From: Deltaproteobacteria bacterium | GTDB taxonomy: Bacteria; JADJOY01 | NCBI GenBank assembly: GCA_016713535.1 | Contig: JADJOY010000001.1 | Span: 310,001 to 374,000, forward strand | Direction: 5' to 3' | DNA: 64,000 bases | Shown here: positions 40,709 through 50,587 of the stretch, piece by piece | Position numbering within the stretch: the first letter of the stretch is position 1 | How the letters are laid out: every line of letters starts with the position of its first letter | The notes under the pieces: generated by a model | Seen by the model: the letters and a program-made list of their open reading frames with translations, nothing else | What the model was told of the DNA's origin: nothing | The model's database searches: none | Position numbers and translations under genes: made by a program

Positions 40709-41830
40709 TCATCCGGCGCGGGTTGTTCCGAACCGGTCTCTGCCGTAGAAGAAAGTCTGCATGACCTCACCGACGGCCTTCTCGGTCGCTTCGTCGAATA
40801 GCGTCTTCAGATGCTGGTCGTCGAAGTGAAAGATCGAGAAAGGCGTGGTTTCCACCTCGGCTCTGTTCGTCCATAGAGTTTCGCCAGTCCGGGCATCTTG
40901 GACGTAGATCCGCACTTGAACGATCGCTGAACTCTTGAGGTTCGGAGGGCCACCGATCAGCGATGCGATCGGACCCATCGGGTTCCCGAAAGGCCTCAGT
41001 CGGGACGAGTCGACATCCCTGCGGACTTCTTCGCGGGGTTCGTCGGCGGCATAGTCCCCATCATCCTTCCAGTCGACGAGCAGCCAATCCAGCCCCATCG
41101 CTATGCGGCTGAGCATGCCGAGGCCGTATGCAGGGTCGATCGTGGGAGTCTTCTTGAGACCGTACTCGAGGATCCGACCACGGACGACCGCGTCAACTCC
41201 AAGCTCCTGGCCAAGGCGAGCGAGTTGGTCCGGGCTCAGGCCATAAACATTCCGGGTCTTTACCTTGTTCGTGACGCGCACTTGTTCGTCGGTCGTGACG
41301 CCGGAGTTCGCTGCCCCCGTATGATGGTGCGGCGCCGCTCCTGATGTATGGGACACGGCCAGCGCCAAGTCTTCGCTGTACCCCATATCCCTGAGCGCAG
41401 CCCGGAACTCGTTGCCGCCGTGGTGCTCGAACTCGTGGTTGAACGTGTGAGGTCCGTTGTAGAGTAGGCTCTGAGCCGGCGGGAGCACGCCTTGTCCCTC
41501 GAGGTCGGGGAGCACCCCCATCGCCAGCAGCGCTCGATCCACGTCTTCCTGCGGAACGACCGATACGCTGTGAGCGACGAACTGATCGGCAACAGCTTCG
41601 ACCACAGCCTGATTTGGGTAGCCACGGTCCTGCAAGAAGGTGATCTCGCTGTAGTCCGCGAATGGCAGCACGGCAACCTGGCGGAACGCGGGGATCGGTG
41701 ATCGAGCTTGCTGATTCAGGTACCTACGTGTGGTCGGGACAGGTTCGATTCTGTGAACGTACGGACTCGTGCACGCCGAAACCGCGACTGCTATTCCTGG
41801 AATCCACGCAGCGAGTCGTTTCGGTCGCAT
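40709..41830 (-). CDS. Putative outer-membrane lipoprotein of unknown function
   Basis: 373 residues from the ATG at 41830, preceded by AAGGAG on the minus strand. A lipoprotein signal is clear: RPKRLAAWIPGIAVAVSAC, with Cys19-20 as the lipidation site. The mature part contains VAVLPFADYSEITFLQDRGY and DQFVAHSVSVVPQEDVDRAL, a pattern like CsgG/PelC-type assembly lipoproteins, then LGQELGVDAVVRGRILEYG and VQVRIYVQDARTGETLWTNR. It probably sits on a periplasmic membrane face. It is convergent with the two hypothetical genes before it and divergent from carD. Confidence 0.65.
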   Translation of the reverse strand: MRPKRLAAWIPGIAVAVSACTSPYVHRIEPVPTTRRYLNQQARSPIPAFRQVAVLPFADYSEITFLQDRGYPNQAVVEAVADQFVAHSVSVVPQEDVDRALLAMGVLPDLEGQGVLPPAQSLLYNGPHTFNHEFEHHGGNEFRAALRDMGYSEDLALAVSHTSGAAPHHHTGAANSGVTTDEQVRVTNKVKTRNVYGLSPDQLARLGQELGVDAVVRGRILEYGLKKTPTIDPAYGLGMLSRIAMGLDWLLVDWKDDGDYAADEPREEVRRDVDSSRLRPFGNPMGPIASLIGGPPNLKSSAIVQVRIYVQDARTGETLWTNRAEVETTPFSIFHFDDQHLKTLFDEATEKAVGEVMQTFFYGRDRFGTTRAG

Positions 41831-41874
41831 CTGAGTCTCCTTGGTCTCGACATCGGCTTTCGACGCTGTCGCAA

Positions 41875-41903
41875 GAGATACCAAACTCGGACTTCACAAG
41901 CAA
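41875..41903 (-). promoter_or_regulatory. Possible promoter of the lipoprotein gene
   Basis: On the minus strand TTGCTT, 17 bases, TATCTC, about 45 bases upstream of the ATG at 41830. Spacing is ideal, hexamers moderate. Confidence 0.4.
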
Positions 41904-41979
41904 CGCGATCGGTGCCGTACCTCCCGGGGCGATCTGTGGAAGTGCCGGTGCAACTAGCGCTCCAGATTCAGGAAAATGG

Positions 41980-42008
41980 TTGACGAGGCGGCGCCAGTGG
42001 GGTAGTCT
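41980..42008 (+). promoter_or_regulatory. Probable sigma70-type promoter of carD
   Basis: TTGACG (41980-41985), exactly 17 bases, TAGTCT (42003-42008). It resembles the promoters before the tRNA-tuf and rpsL operons. Confidence 0.6.
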
Positions 42009-42173
42009 TTGAGTGGGGATATCGCGTCCGTAGGCTCGGCGGCGCAGGGCCGTCAGCAGGGTGTCACCTGGACCGGGTGGCATTCGACAAGCCTGAGGGG
42101 CGAAGCACGACAGCCGGAGATGGGGTGGGCCCGACGCGCGTCGCTGAGCCCGGAAAGGAACGCTTTTCACGCC

Positions 42174-42846
42174 ATGCCAGCACAAGCCCGAGTGTCGAAG
42201 GCCCGTCCCGCGGGTCCGCCCGTGGCGCCGCGCGTCGAGGCGAGACCGCTGTCGCGGACGGTCGACGTCAAGCAGGTCTTCAAAGTCGGTGACAAGGCGG
42301 TGTATCCAGCGCACGGCGTTGGCGTCATCGAGTCGATCGAGACCAAGGACATCGCGGGGAGCCGGCTGAAGTTCTACATGCTTCGAATCCTCGAAAACGA
42401 CATGACGATCATGATCCCGACCCACAACGTGGAGAGCGTAGGCCTACGGGGGTGTGATCGACAAGAAGATGGTCGTCCGAATCTACAAGATCCTGCGCGA
42501 ACAAGACCTTCGAATCGATACACAGACATGGAATAGGCGGTATCGCGAGTACACCGAGAAGATCAAGACCGGGTCGGTGCTCGAAATCGCAGAAGTTCTA
42601 CGCGACCTGTGTGTGCTGAAGCGAAAGAAGAAGGACCTCTCTTTCGGCGAGCGTAAGATGCTGGATACCGCGCGAAACCTGCTCGTCAAAGAGATCGCGA
42701 TCGCGAAAGGCATGAAGGAGCCCGACGTTCTGGCAGATCTGGACCGGGTCCTCGGAGAACCCAAGGCGAGTCGAACTCGTGCGAAGCCCGATGCGACACC
42801 CGTCGGTGGTGCATCCCCAAGCCAAGTGAAGGCCAAGAAGGGCTGA
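42174..42846 (+). CDS. carD: CarD/CdnL-type RNA polymerase-binding regulator, frameshifted
   Basis: ATG at 42174 after GGAAAGGAACGC. After a ~35-residue Pro/Ala/Arg lead, the RNA polymerase-interacting Tudor-like domain is seen (FKVGDKAVYPAHGVGVIESI, FYMLRILENDMTIMIPTHNV). The frame slips in the G run 42448-42452; removing one G gives VESVGLRGVIDKK, and the helical DNA-binding half continues (SVLEIAEVLRDLCVLKRKKK DLSFGERKML) to 42846, about 223 residues. CarD proteins stabilise open complexes at housekeeping and rRNA promoters. A Lys/Pro tail follows. A strong terminator closes the gene. Confidence 0.88.
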
Positions 42847-42872
42847 CGCGCCTCCTCGCCCTCCTTCACGAG

Positions 42873-42910
42873 GGCCGCGGTGCGACAGACGGTTCGCACC
42901 GCGGCCTTTT
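42873..42910 (+). terminator. Rho-independent terminator after carD
   Basis: GGCCGCGGTGCGA (42873-42885) and TCGCACCGCGGCC (42894-42906) form a perfect 13-bp stem with an 8-base loop, followed by TTTT. It is the clearest intrinsic terminator in the window and separates carD from cysS. Confidence 0.9.
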
Positions 42911-42975
42911 CACGTCCAGGATCGCGCAATGCAACGAACGCGAGTGCTCTCGTCGCGGACCAAGCAGGAAGGCCG

Positions 42976-44484
42976 ATGACCATCCGAATCTACAGCACTC
43001 TCACTCGGACCAAGGCTGACTTCCGTCCGCTGGTCGAAGGAAAGGTGGGGATCTACGTTTGTGGTCCCACTGTCTACGATTCGGCCCACCTTGGTCACGC
43101 GCGCTCCGCGATCACGTTCGATGTTGTCCGGCGTTACCTCACCTATCGCGGATTTGAGGTCCGTTTGGTTCGGAATCTCACGGATGTGGACGACAAGATC
43201 ATCCAACGCGCACACAAGGAGGGCTCGGAGTGGCGCAAGATCGCCGAACGATACGCGGCTGAGTATTCGCGCGACATGGGCGACTTGGGGTTGTTGCCAC
43301 CCACCGTTGAGCCGCGCGCCACCGATCATGTAGCTGACATGCAGGCGCTGATCGCCGTCCTGATCGAGCGAGGTGCGGCGTACGCAGTGAACGGCGACGT
43401 GTTCTTCGCAGTGGCGGCCTTTCCCGCCTACGGACGCCTGTCTGGCCAGGAGGTGAGCCAGGTGCGCGCGGGATCCCGCATCGACGTCGATGAAAGGAAG
43501 CGCGCGCCAGAAGATTTCGCATTGTGGAAGAGTGCGAAACCCGGTGAACCTTCCTGGCCCAGCCCGTGGGGAAATGGACGTCCCGGCTGGCACATCGAGT
43601 GCTCGGCGATGGCGGCCAGGCACTTGGGCGTTCCGTTCGACATTCACGGCGGCGGAAGTGATCTAGTCTTTCCGCATCACGAGAACGAGATCGCGCAAAG
43701 CGAGGCGGCCACCGGGTCGACATTTGCTCGGATCTGGATGCACAACGGAATGATTCGGGTAGACCAGGAGAAGATGTCGAAATCATTAGGTAATTTCTCG
43801 ACCATCCATGAGCTGCTCGGCGTCCACGACGCCGAGACCATCCGCGCGTTTCTCCTCGGTCAGCATTACCGCAGCCCGGTAGACTTCTCGATGATGGCGC
43901 TCGAGGAGAGTCGGCGCGCGCTGGCGCGAGCGTATTCGACGCTAGCACGTGTCGACCGGGGCGACTGGGGCCGTCGTCCGGGCGGCGCGGGACGAGCCGG
44001 CGCTGACGCGACGGCAGCGAGTTCGGACTGGCTCGAAGTCGAGCGCACGTTCCAGGCGGCGATGGACGACGATTTCAACACTGCACGTGCGATTGGAGTG
44101 CTGTTCGAAGCAGTACGCTCGATCAACCGTCTGGCTGACGTGTCGAGCGAAGCTGACTCGGGCGGGTGTGTGCGCGCGCGCGAAGGACGCGAGCTGGTCG
44201 CCAAGCTCGGTGGACAGGTGCTGGGAGTCCTCCAGGGCGATGCACAGGCCTGGCTCGAGCGCGACCGGGACCGTCGCTCGGCCCAGATGGGGCTGGATGT
44301 GACCTGGGTCGAGGAGCAGTTGCTGGCGCGTGCGCAAGCGCGGTCCGAGAGGCGATGGGCGGACGCCGACGCCATCCGGTCCACGCTTGCCCGACGGGGC
44401 GTCGTGCTAGAGGACCGGCCTGGCGCAACCACCGTGTGGGGAATCGCGGATGCCGAGCCTGACGCCCCGACCAAGGATGCATGA
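42976..44484 (+). CDS. cysS: Cysteinyl-tRNA synthetase
   Basis: 502 residues, ATG at 42976 after CAGGAAGG; the frame open further upstream covers the terminator and is not coding. It charges tRNA-Cys. The class I HIGH-like motif is AHLGHARS, and KMSKS lies in [10 protein letters not shown]. Zinc ligands are C29 (YVCGPTVYD), the Cys of WHIECSAMA and the His pair of FPHHENE. A helical anticodon domain follows. uvrB overlaps its stop by ATGA. It starts 65 bases after the carD terminator, so a promoter of its own is expected. Confidence 0.97.
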   Translation: MTIRIYSTLTRTKADFRPLVEGKVGIYVCGPTVYDSAHLGHARSAITFDVVRRYLTYRGFEVRLVRNLTDVDDKIIQRAHKEGSEWRKIAERYAAEYSRDMGDLGLLPPTVEPRATDHVADMQALIAVLIERGAAYAVNGDVFFAVAAFPAYGRLSGQEVSQVRAGSRIDVDERKRAPEDFALWKSAKPGEPSWPSPWGNGRPGWHIECSAMAARHLGVPFDIHGGGSDLVFPHHENEIAQSEAATGSTFARIWMHNGMIRVDQEKMSKSLGNFSTIHELLGVHDAETIRAFLLGQHYRSPVDFSMMALEESRRALARAYSTLARVDRGDWGRRPGGAGRAGADATAASSDWLEVERTFQAAMDDDFNTARAIGVLFEAVRSINRLADVSSEADSGGCVRAREGRELVAKLGGQVLGVLQGDAQAWLERDRDRRSAQMGLDVTWVEEQLLARAQARSERRWADADAIRSTLARRGVVLEDRPGATTVWGIADAEPDAPTKDA

Positions 44485-46581
44485 GGGGTGCGTTGACCTC
44501 TGCCCCGTTTGAACTCGTAAGTGAGCTCGAGCCGCGCGGGGATCAGCCGGCTGCGATCGAGGAGCTGGTCGCCGGCTTTCGGGCTGGCCTGCCTTCCCAG
44601 GTGCTGCTGGGCGTCACCGGGTCGGGCAAGACGTTCACCATGGCGCACGTGATCGCGCGGCTCGGGCGACCTGCGCTCGTGATAGCGCCAAACAAGACGC
44701 TCGCGGCGCAGCTTTACGCCGAGCTGCGCGACCTGTTCCCGCGCAACGCCGTCGAGTACTTCGTCAGCTATTACGACTACTACCAGCCCGAAGCATACGT
44801 GCCGTCGACCGATACCTATATCGAGAAGGACGCCTCGATAAACGACGAGATCGACAAGCTACGGCACTCGGCGACTCGCTCCGTCCTCACCCGACGCGAC
44901 GTGATCGTGGTGGCCAGCGTGTCGTGCATTTATGGTATCGGCGACCCAGAGGCTTACCGCGAGATGCTGGTCGACGTTTCGGTCGGAGACGAGCTCCCGC
45001 GAGACCAGGTCCTACGCCGCTTCGTCGGGATGCAATACGTTCGGAACGACGTCGACTTCCACCGCGGCACGTTTCGCGTCCGCGGTGACGTCGTCGAGAT
45101 CTTCCCGGCCTACGAGTCCGATCAAGCTGTCCGGATCGAGTTCTTCGGAGACACGGTCGAGCGTGTCTCGAGGATCGATGCATTGCGCGGATCCACGCTC
45201 GAGCGACTGGACGCGGTGTCGATCTTTCCGGGCAGCCATTACGTCACACCAAAGGATCGGCTCGACCGGGCCGTCGATCGCATCCGAGACGAGGCCGCCG
45301 GTCGCCTGCGCGAGCTTCGTGATCGGGACAAACTCGTCGAGGCTCAACGCCTCGAAAGTCGTATCCTCTACGACCTCGAAATGCTCAGCGAGATGGGTTA
45401 CTGCCCAGGGATCGAGAACTATTCGCGTCACCTCGACGGACGCGGCCCCGGAGTGCCGCCTGCGACCCTGCTGGACTACTTTCCCGACGACTTCCTGCTG
45501 CTGGCGGACGAGAGCCACGTAACGGTACCGCAAGTCGGCGGGATGTTCCGAGGGGACCGTCAGCGAAAGGCGACTCTGGTGGAGCATGGTTTCGCTTGCC
45601 GTCCGCTCTCGACAATCGGCCGCTGACGTTCGAGGAGTTCCTGGAACGAATTGGAGACGCGCTGTTCGTTTCCGCCACACCGGGCAGGAGTGGGAGACGC
45701 GGCGTACGGGTGGCGTGGTGGTAGAGCAGGTGATTCGCCCCACGGGGTTGATGGATCCCTGGGTCGAGGTTCGTCCGGCAGGGACGCAGGTGGACGATCT
45801 CCTGGGGGCGATCCGGGAGGTCACCGCTCGAGGTGAGCGGGTGCTCGTGACAACGTTGACTAAGCGGATGGCGGAGGACCTCACGGCCTACTATCGAGAT
45901 ATCGGCGTGGCCGTGCGCTACCTCCATTCCGACATCGAGACACTCGAGCGCGTCGAGATTCTCCGCGATCTCCGACTGGGGAAATACGATGTCCTCGTTG
46001 GCATCAACCTGCTGCGCGAGGGGCTGGATCTGCCGGAAGTCTCGCTCGTCGGCATCCTGGACGCCGATCGAGAAGGTTTCTTGCGTTCGCAACGGTCGCT
46101 CATTCAGACGATCGGCCGAGCCGCGCGGAACGTCAACGGTCGTGTGATCCTCTACGCGGATTCGGTTACGCCCTCGATGGAGGCAGCGCTACGAGAGACC
46201 GAGCGCAGGCGTGCAGTCCAGTCGGCTTACAACCAGCAGCACGGGATCACCCCCGAGACGGTTCGAACGCTCATCCGGACGACCGTCGGCGAGGTGCGCA
46301 GCCGATTATGTAACCGTCCCCACTGCCCGACGGACTCGCTTTCCTATGCGGAGTGCCGCGCATTGGTCGAAAAGCTGAAGAAGGAGATGATCTCCGCGGC
46401 GGAGGCGCTCGACTTCGAACGTGCCGCCGAGCTTCGAGATCGAGTCCACCGGCTGGAGGCCAGCGTATTAGGGCTCGAGGTGCGGCCTACCCAGCCGGCG
46501 GGTAAGCTGATCGTCGCACCGGTGCTGCCGCGACCGCGTCGAGTGGGTGGTCGCGCCGGAGCGGGTGGCCATCGCGGCTGA
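44481..46581 (+). CDS. uvrB: Excinuclease ABC subunit B, two frameshifts as sequenced
   Basis: DNA damage-verifying helicase-like subunit of UvrABC. ATG at 44481 overlaps cysS. First frame: Walker [12 protein letters not shown], beta-hairpin [25 protein letters not shown]. The frame is lost at the T run 45590-45592 (one T missing, restoring [20 protein letters not shown]) and again at the G run 45682-45684 (one G missing, restoring SATPGQEWE). The third frame carries helicase motifs ([32 protein letters not shown]) and the C-terminal UVR motif ([14 protein letters not shown]). The corrected length is about 700. Confidence 0.95.
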
Positions 46582-46643
46582 AGGGACGGCGGCGCCGCCA
46601 CCCGGGCCGCGCCAAAGCGGGTGCCCGGCAAGCTGAGAGGGAA

Positions 46644-48589
46644 ATGCCAGGCCGTCGACCGAGGGCCCCTGAGGCCAGACGAGGGGTGCCGCACGACTCC
46701 GCCAGTTCTCCGGACGGCGGCCCCATCCCGCGAGCGCACGAAGCCGTCGAGGCGCCGAGCAGGGATCTGTCGGAGCACTCGCAGGAGCTGCTCGCGAAGG
46801 TGGAGCGCTTGCCGCGTAGGCCCGGCGTCTACGTGTTGCTCGATTCTAGGACTCGCGTTCTATACGTCGGAAAGGCGAAGAGTCTCCGCGATCGGGTTCG
46901 CAGCTACTTCTCCCGGGAGGAAGGTGACGGGCGTTATCACGTGCGGTTCCTTATGGGGCGCGTCCGAGACTTCGAGGTCACGGTCACCGAAACCGAGAAA
47001 GAGGCGTTCATTCTCGAGGACACGTTGATCAAGAAGCACCGGCCGCCGTACAACATCCGCCTCAGAGACGACAAGACCTATACGTCGTTACGGATCGATC
47101 TCAGCCATCCGTTTCCGAAGGTGAGAGTCGAGCGACGCCCGTCGCGGATCGATGCGCTCGTGTTCGGGCCGTATTCATCCGCGCAAGGCGTACGCACGAC
47201 CGTTGGCGAGCTGCACCGGACCTTCCCGCTTCGGACGTGTAGCGATTCCGACTTCGCCAACCGTTCGCGACCGTGCCTCGACTACCAGATCGGCCGGTGC
47301 CTAGCACCGTGTGTTGGCCTGATCTCCGAAGACGACTACGGCCTGCTCGTCCGCGGCGCAACGCACTTCCTGCGCGGACAGAATCGCGATGTGATTCGAT
47401 CACTTCGCGAGCGGATGCTCGCGGCCTCTCGGTCGCTCCGATACGAGGAGGCCGCACGCGTTCGCGATCGCATCGCATCCATCGAAGCCACGATCGAGAA
47501 GCAGAACGTCATCCGCCACTCCGAGGTCGATCAGGACTTCGTAGCCGTCGCCACCAACGGGCTGGCTGGATCGGCGGCGGTTTTGTCCGTTCGGGCTGGC
47601 GTGCTCGTCGGAGCGAACAGCTTCCCGTTGGCGATGGCGATCGAGGATGACGAGGATCCGCTTCAGGCGTTCCTAGCACGCCGTTATGGCAGCGTGGAAG
47701 ACCTGCCTGACGAAGTCGTGGTACCGCGAGAGGTGGTGGGGGCCGTCACCCTCGAGGAGTGGTGGTCCGAACGGCGTGGAGGCCGGGTTCGTTTGATGGT
47801 TCCCGAGCGCGGTGAGCGCCTTCGCCTCGTTTCGCTCGCCGAGGCGAACGCTCGCACCGCGCTGGAGGCCTGGACGGACCCGACGGTCGAGCGACGCGCA
47901 GTCCTCGCGGGGCTAGCTCGCAAGCTGGGTCTCACACAGGATCCTCGACGGATCGAGTGCACTGACATGTCGACGCTGGGCGGCACGGGTTCCGTCGGTT
48001 CACTCGTTCGGTTCGAAGATGGCGTGCCCCACAAGGCGGGCTACCGCCGATATCGGATCCGTACCCTCGCCGTGCCCGACGACTACGGCGCGATGTACGA
48101 GGTGCTCTCTCGCCGATTCGTCGGGGCTCGAGATCGATGCGCCGATCCCGACCTGTTGGTAGTGGACGGCGGTAAGGGGCAGCTCAACGTTGCGATGAAG
48201 GTCTTCGAGGAGCTCGGGGTGAGCGGTGTCGACCTCGCCTCACTCGCCAAGGATCCAGACCGTGTTTTTCGCCCTGGTCGGTCGAATCCGATCGCGCTTC
48301 GTCACGACGACCCGGGCCTGATGCTGCTCGGACGCATCCGAGACGAGGCTCACCGTTTCGCGATCACGTACCAGCGCAATCTTCGTAGTCGTGAGCGGAT
48401 CCGGTCCGCCCTCGACGCGATCCCGGGGTCGGAGCTGCCCGCAGGCGTGCGCTGCTCACCCACTTCGGTAGCGTCGATCGGGTGCGCGCCGCATCCGTCG
48501 ACGAGCTCGTGGAAGTTCCCGGGATCGGCCCGGACGTCGCCCATCGTATTCTGGCGACGCTTCAGACCGATACCGCCAAGCCATCGTGA
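46644..48589 (+). CDS. uvrC: Excinuclease ABC subunit C, frameshifted near the 3' end
   Basis: Dual-incision nuclease of UvrABC. After a ~55-residue low-complexity lead, the GIY-YIG domain (RRPGVYVLLDSRTRVLYVGK) makes the 3' cut, then a cysteine cluster (CLDYQIGRCLAPC) and a UVR motif (LRYEEAARVRDRI). The RNase H-like 5' nuclease domain (ECTDMSTLGGTGSVGSLVRF, LLVVDGGKGQLN, FRPGRSNPIALRHDDPGLML) follows. A base is missing in the CCCGGGG run 48422-48428. Restored, the frame gives the helix-hairpin-helix end (PGVGAARRRALLTHFGSVDR, VEVPGIGPDVAHRILATLQ) and stops at 48589, before the next gene, for about 648 residues. Confidence 0.95.
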
Positions 48590-48643
48590 TCCGCTCACGC
48601 TAGAATCCGTCGCTCTCGACCCGACTCGCAGCGGAGGATACCG

Positions 48644-49480
48644 ATGGCGATTAATCTCGAGCTGGTGGGAAAGAAGTCCGAACCGATCATCCACAAGTAC
48701 GCGTGGCGAGACGTCGTGTTGTACGCACTCGGCATCGGCGCGAACACCGACGAGCTCGACTTCCTCTTCGAGATGGGTGACCTGAAGGTATTCCCCACGT
48801 TCGCGGTGGTCCCATCTTTCAAGGCGCTCGTGCAAGCCACGAGCAACCTCAACGTCAACCCGATGATGATCCTGCACGGCGAGCAGACCGTCATACTTCA
48901 CAACCCCATCCCGCCCGAGGGCGAGATGAGCACCGTGAGTGAAGTGACGGGCATCTACGATAAGGGCAAGGCGGCTCTAGTTGTCGTGAAGGCGGAGACG
49001 TCGATCGACGGCTCCCCTGTTTTCGACAACATCTTCACGATCTTTGCACGCGGAGAGGGTGGGTTCGGGGGTGACCGGGGTCCAGAGGCGCTCAAGGCTG
49101 ATCCACCGGCGGGGAACCCGCCGGATTTTCGGGTCGAGTACAAGACGCTAGCTCAGCAAGCGCTCTTGTACCGTCTCTCTGGCGACACCAACCCGCTGCA
49201 CGCGAGCCCTCAGTTCGCGGCGATGGGCGGGTTCGAGCGCCCGATTCTCCATGGACTCTGCACGTACGGCCACGCGGGCCGAGCGGTGCTTCACTCGGTG
49301 TGTGGCGGCGATCCGGCGCGCTTCAAGTCGTTCGCCGCCCGTTTCGCGAGCGTGGTGTTCCCGGGCGATACGATCGTGACCGAGGGCTGGCGCGAGCGTG
49401 CGGGTCGGTACATCGTTCGAGCCTCCACGCAGGACGGGAAGACTGTCCTGTCAAATTCGGTGGCCGAGGTCGTCGAGTAA
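48644..49480 (+). CDS. MaoC-family dehydratase, hydratase 2-like double hotdog
   Basis: 278 residues, ATG at 48644 after CGGAGGATACCG. It has two hotdog domains. The first is the substrate side (VFPTFAVVPSF, MILHGEQTVILHNPIPPEGE). The second keeps the hydratase 2 signature with catalytic Asp and His (YRLSGDTNPLHASPQFAAMG GFERPILHGL). Such enzymes hydrate trans-2-enoyl-CoA to (R)-3-hydroxyacyl-CoA, in fatty acid or polyester metabolism. Substrate unknown; it is not linked functionally to the uvr genes beside it. Length fits a fused double-hotdog form. Confidence 0.85.
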   Translation: MAINLELVGKKSEPIIHKYAWRDVVLYALGIGANTDELDFLFEMGDLKVFPTFAVVPSFKALVQATSNLNVNPMMILHGEQTVILHNPIPPEGEMSTVSEVTGIYDKGKAALVVVKAETSIDGSPVFDNIFTIFARGEGGFGGDRGPEALKADPPAGNPPDFRVEYKTLAQQALLYRLSGDTNPLHASPQFAAMGGFERPILHGLCTYGHAGRAVLHSVCGGDPARFKSFAARFASVVFPGDTIVTEGWRERAGRYIVRASTQDGKTVLSNSVAEVVE

Positions 49481-49558
49481 GACCGCTACCCGGTTGAGCG
49501 TGGGTGGTTCGAACGTTACGCGCTCGGCCTATACAGCCGCGGCGATCAAGGGCACACG

Positions 49559-50104
49559 ATGGGCCAACCTCGCGACCGATGCGGCTCGGATCGCATCTTC
49601 GAGCACCCGTTCCTGAGCTTGCGCCGAGACCACTTCCGGGGACCTACCGGTACCGACGAGAAGCTCGCTTATCTGATCGAAATCGCCGACTGGGTGAACA
49701 TCGTCGCCTTCGATGCGAGTGAGCAGGTCCTGCTGGTGAGCCAGTACCGATACGGGACCCGCTCCGTGACACTCGAGATTCCAGGTGGGGCCATCGACGC
49801 AGGCGAGACCCCGCTCGCGGCAGCCCGGCGCGAGCTCTTGGAGGAGACGGGCTTCGAGGCCGACGAGTGGCGCCAAGTTGGTGTGGTGGAGCCGAATCCA
49901 GCGATCCAGGGCAACCGCTGCACCACCTTCGTCGCGCGGCGATTACGACGGAAGGCCGAGTTCGACGCCGACGAGATCGATCAGATCGGCTTCATTCCGT
50001 TGAGCGAGCTCCGTCGAAAAATTCGAGAGGGCGAGGTCCAACACGCGTTGGTGATCGCAGCGGTCCACTTTGCACTCGAAGCGCTCGACGGTGACGGCAC
50101 GTGA
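49559..50104 (+). CDS. Nudix hydrolase, ADP-ribose pyrophosphatase-like
   Basis: 181 residues, ATG at 49559; the start is uncertain because no clear Shine-Dalgarno was seen. The Nudix box is complete: GGAIDAGETPLAAARRELLE then ETGF, with the metal-binding REllEE glutamates. The preceding WVNIVAFDASEQVLLVSQYR and YGTRSVTLEIPGG match the ADP-ribose/nucleoside-diphosphate-sugar branch of Nudix enzymes. Likely a housecleaning pyrophosphatase in the cytoplasm; the exact substrate cannot be read. rnpB lies convergent 34 bases downstream. Confidence 0.82.
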   Translation: MGQPRDRCGSDRIFEHPFLSLRRDHFRGPTGTDEKLAYLIEIADWVNIVAFDASEQVLLVSQYRYGTRSVTLEIPGGAIDAGETPLAAARRELLEETGFEADEWRQVGVVEPNPAIQGNRCTTFVARRLRRKAEFDADEIDQIGFIPLSELRRKIREGEVQHALVIAAVHFALEALDGDGT

Positions 50105-50138
50105 CTGATGCTTGATCCGGAGTGACGTCGGGCGGAAG

Positions 50139-50514
50139 GGAAGCGAGGGGGCTGGCCTGTAAGCCGGATTCTGTCCTGGCCCTCGGTCTCCCGAGGGCCA
50201 GGGGGGACCATCCATCTGGGACGGTCGTTGCCGACCGCCTCGTGCGACCAACCCGGGAGTATTGGGCGGGCGACCCACTCCCTGCGCGGTCTTGCTCCGG
50301 ATGGGGTTTGCCGAGCGGCGTGGTCACCCACGCCGCTGGTGAGCTCTTACCTCACCGTTTCACCCTTGCCGCTCGCGCGGCGGTCTGCTTTCTGTTGCAC
50401 TGTCCCGAAGGTTTCCCTCGGTCGCCGTTAGCGACCATCCTGCCCTGTGGAGTCCGGACTTTCCTCCCACTTCGCGAGGAAGTGAGCGGCCCCCCGGCCA
50501 GCCCCGTCGCTTCG
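50139..50514 (-). ncRNA. rnpB: RNase P RNA, bacterial type A
   Basis: Minus-strand RNA of about 375 nt. The 5' part has the universally conserved GAGGAAAGTCCGGACTCC then ACAGGGCAGG (plus positions about 50445-50470), and the 3' part has GAATCCGGCTTACAGGCC. The ends pair as P1: GAAGCGACGGGGCTGGCC at the 5' end with GGCCAGCCCCCTCGCTTC at the 3' end, 17 of 18 pairs. It is the catalytic RNA that matures tRNA 5' ends with RnpA. It lies between the Nudix and zinc-ribbon genes. Ends are set by P1 and may be off by a few bases. Confidence 0.96.
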
Positions 50515-50587
50515 GGTCTTGGTTTGCCCGATCAGCGGCGCGGTGTCGAGCCCGGTGCTGCGCACCGCCTTGGTCCCTTTCGGTGGC

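Larger units (their letters stand above)
41831..42173. other. 343-base gene-free divergent region
   Basis: No convincing gene lies between the lipoprotein start and the carD ATG. It holds a probable promoter for each side (41875-41903 minus, 41980-42008 plus) and a carD leader of about 160 bases in which nothing else was recognised. Confidence 0.6.

Noticed and set aside
42880-42975. N-terminal extension of CysS through the terminator
   Set aside because: It covers the hairpin and T run; the ATG at 42976 gives the family start.
48590-48785. Apparent run-on of uvrC into the MaoC gene
   Set aside because: It is a product of the frameshift near 48425; the corrected frame stops at 48589.
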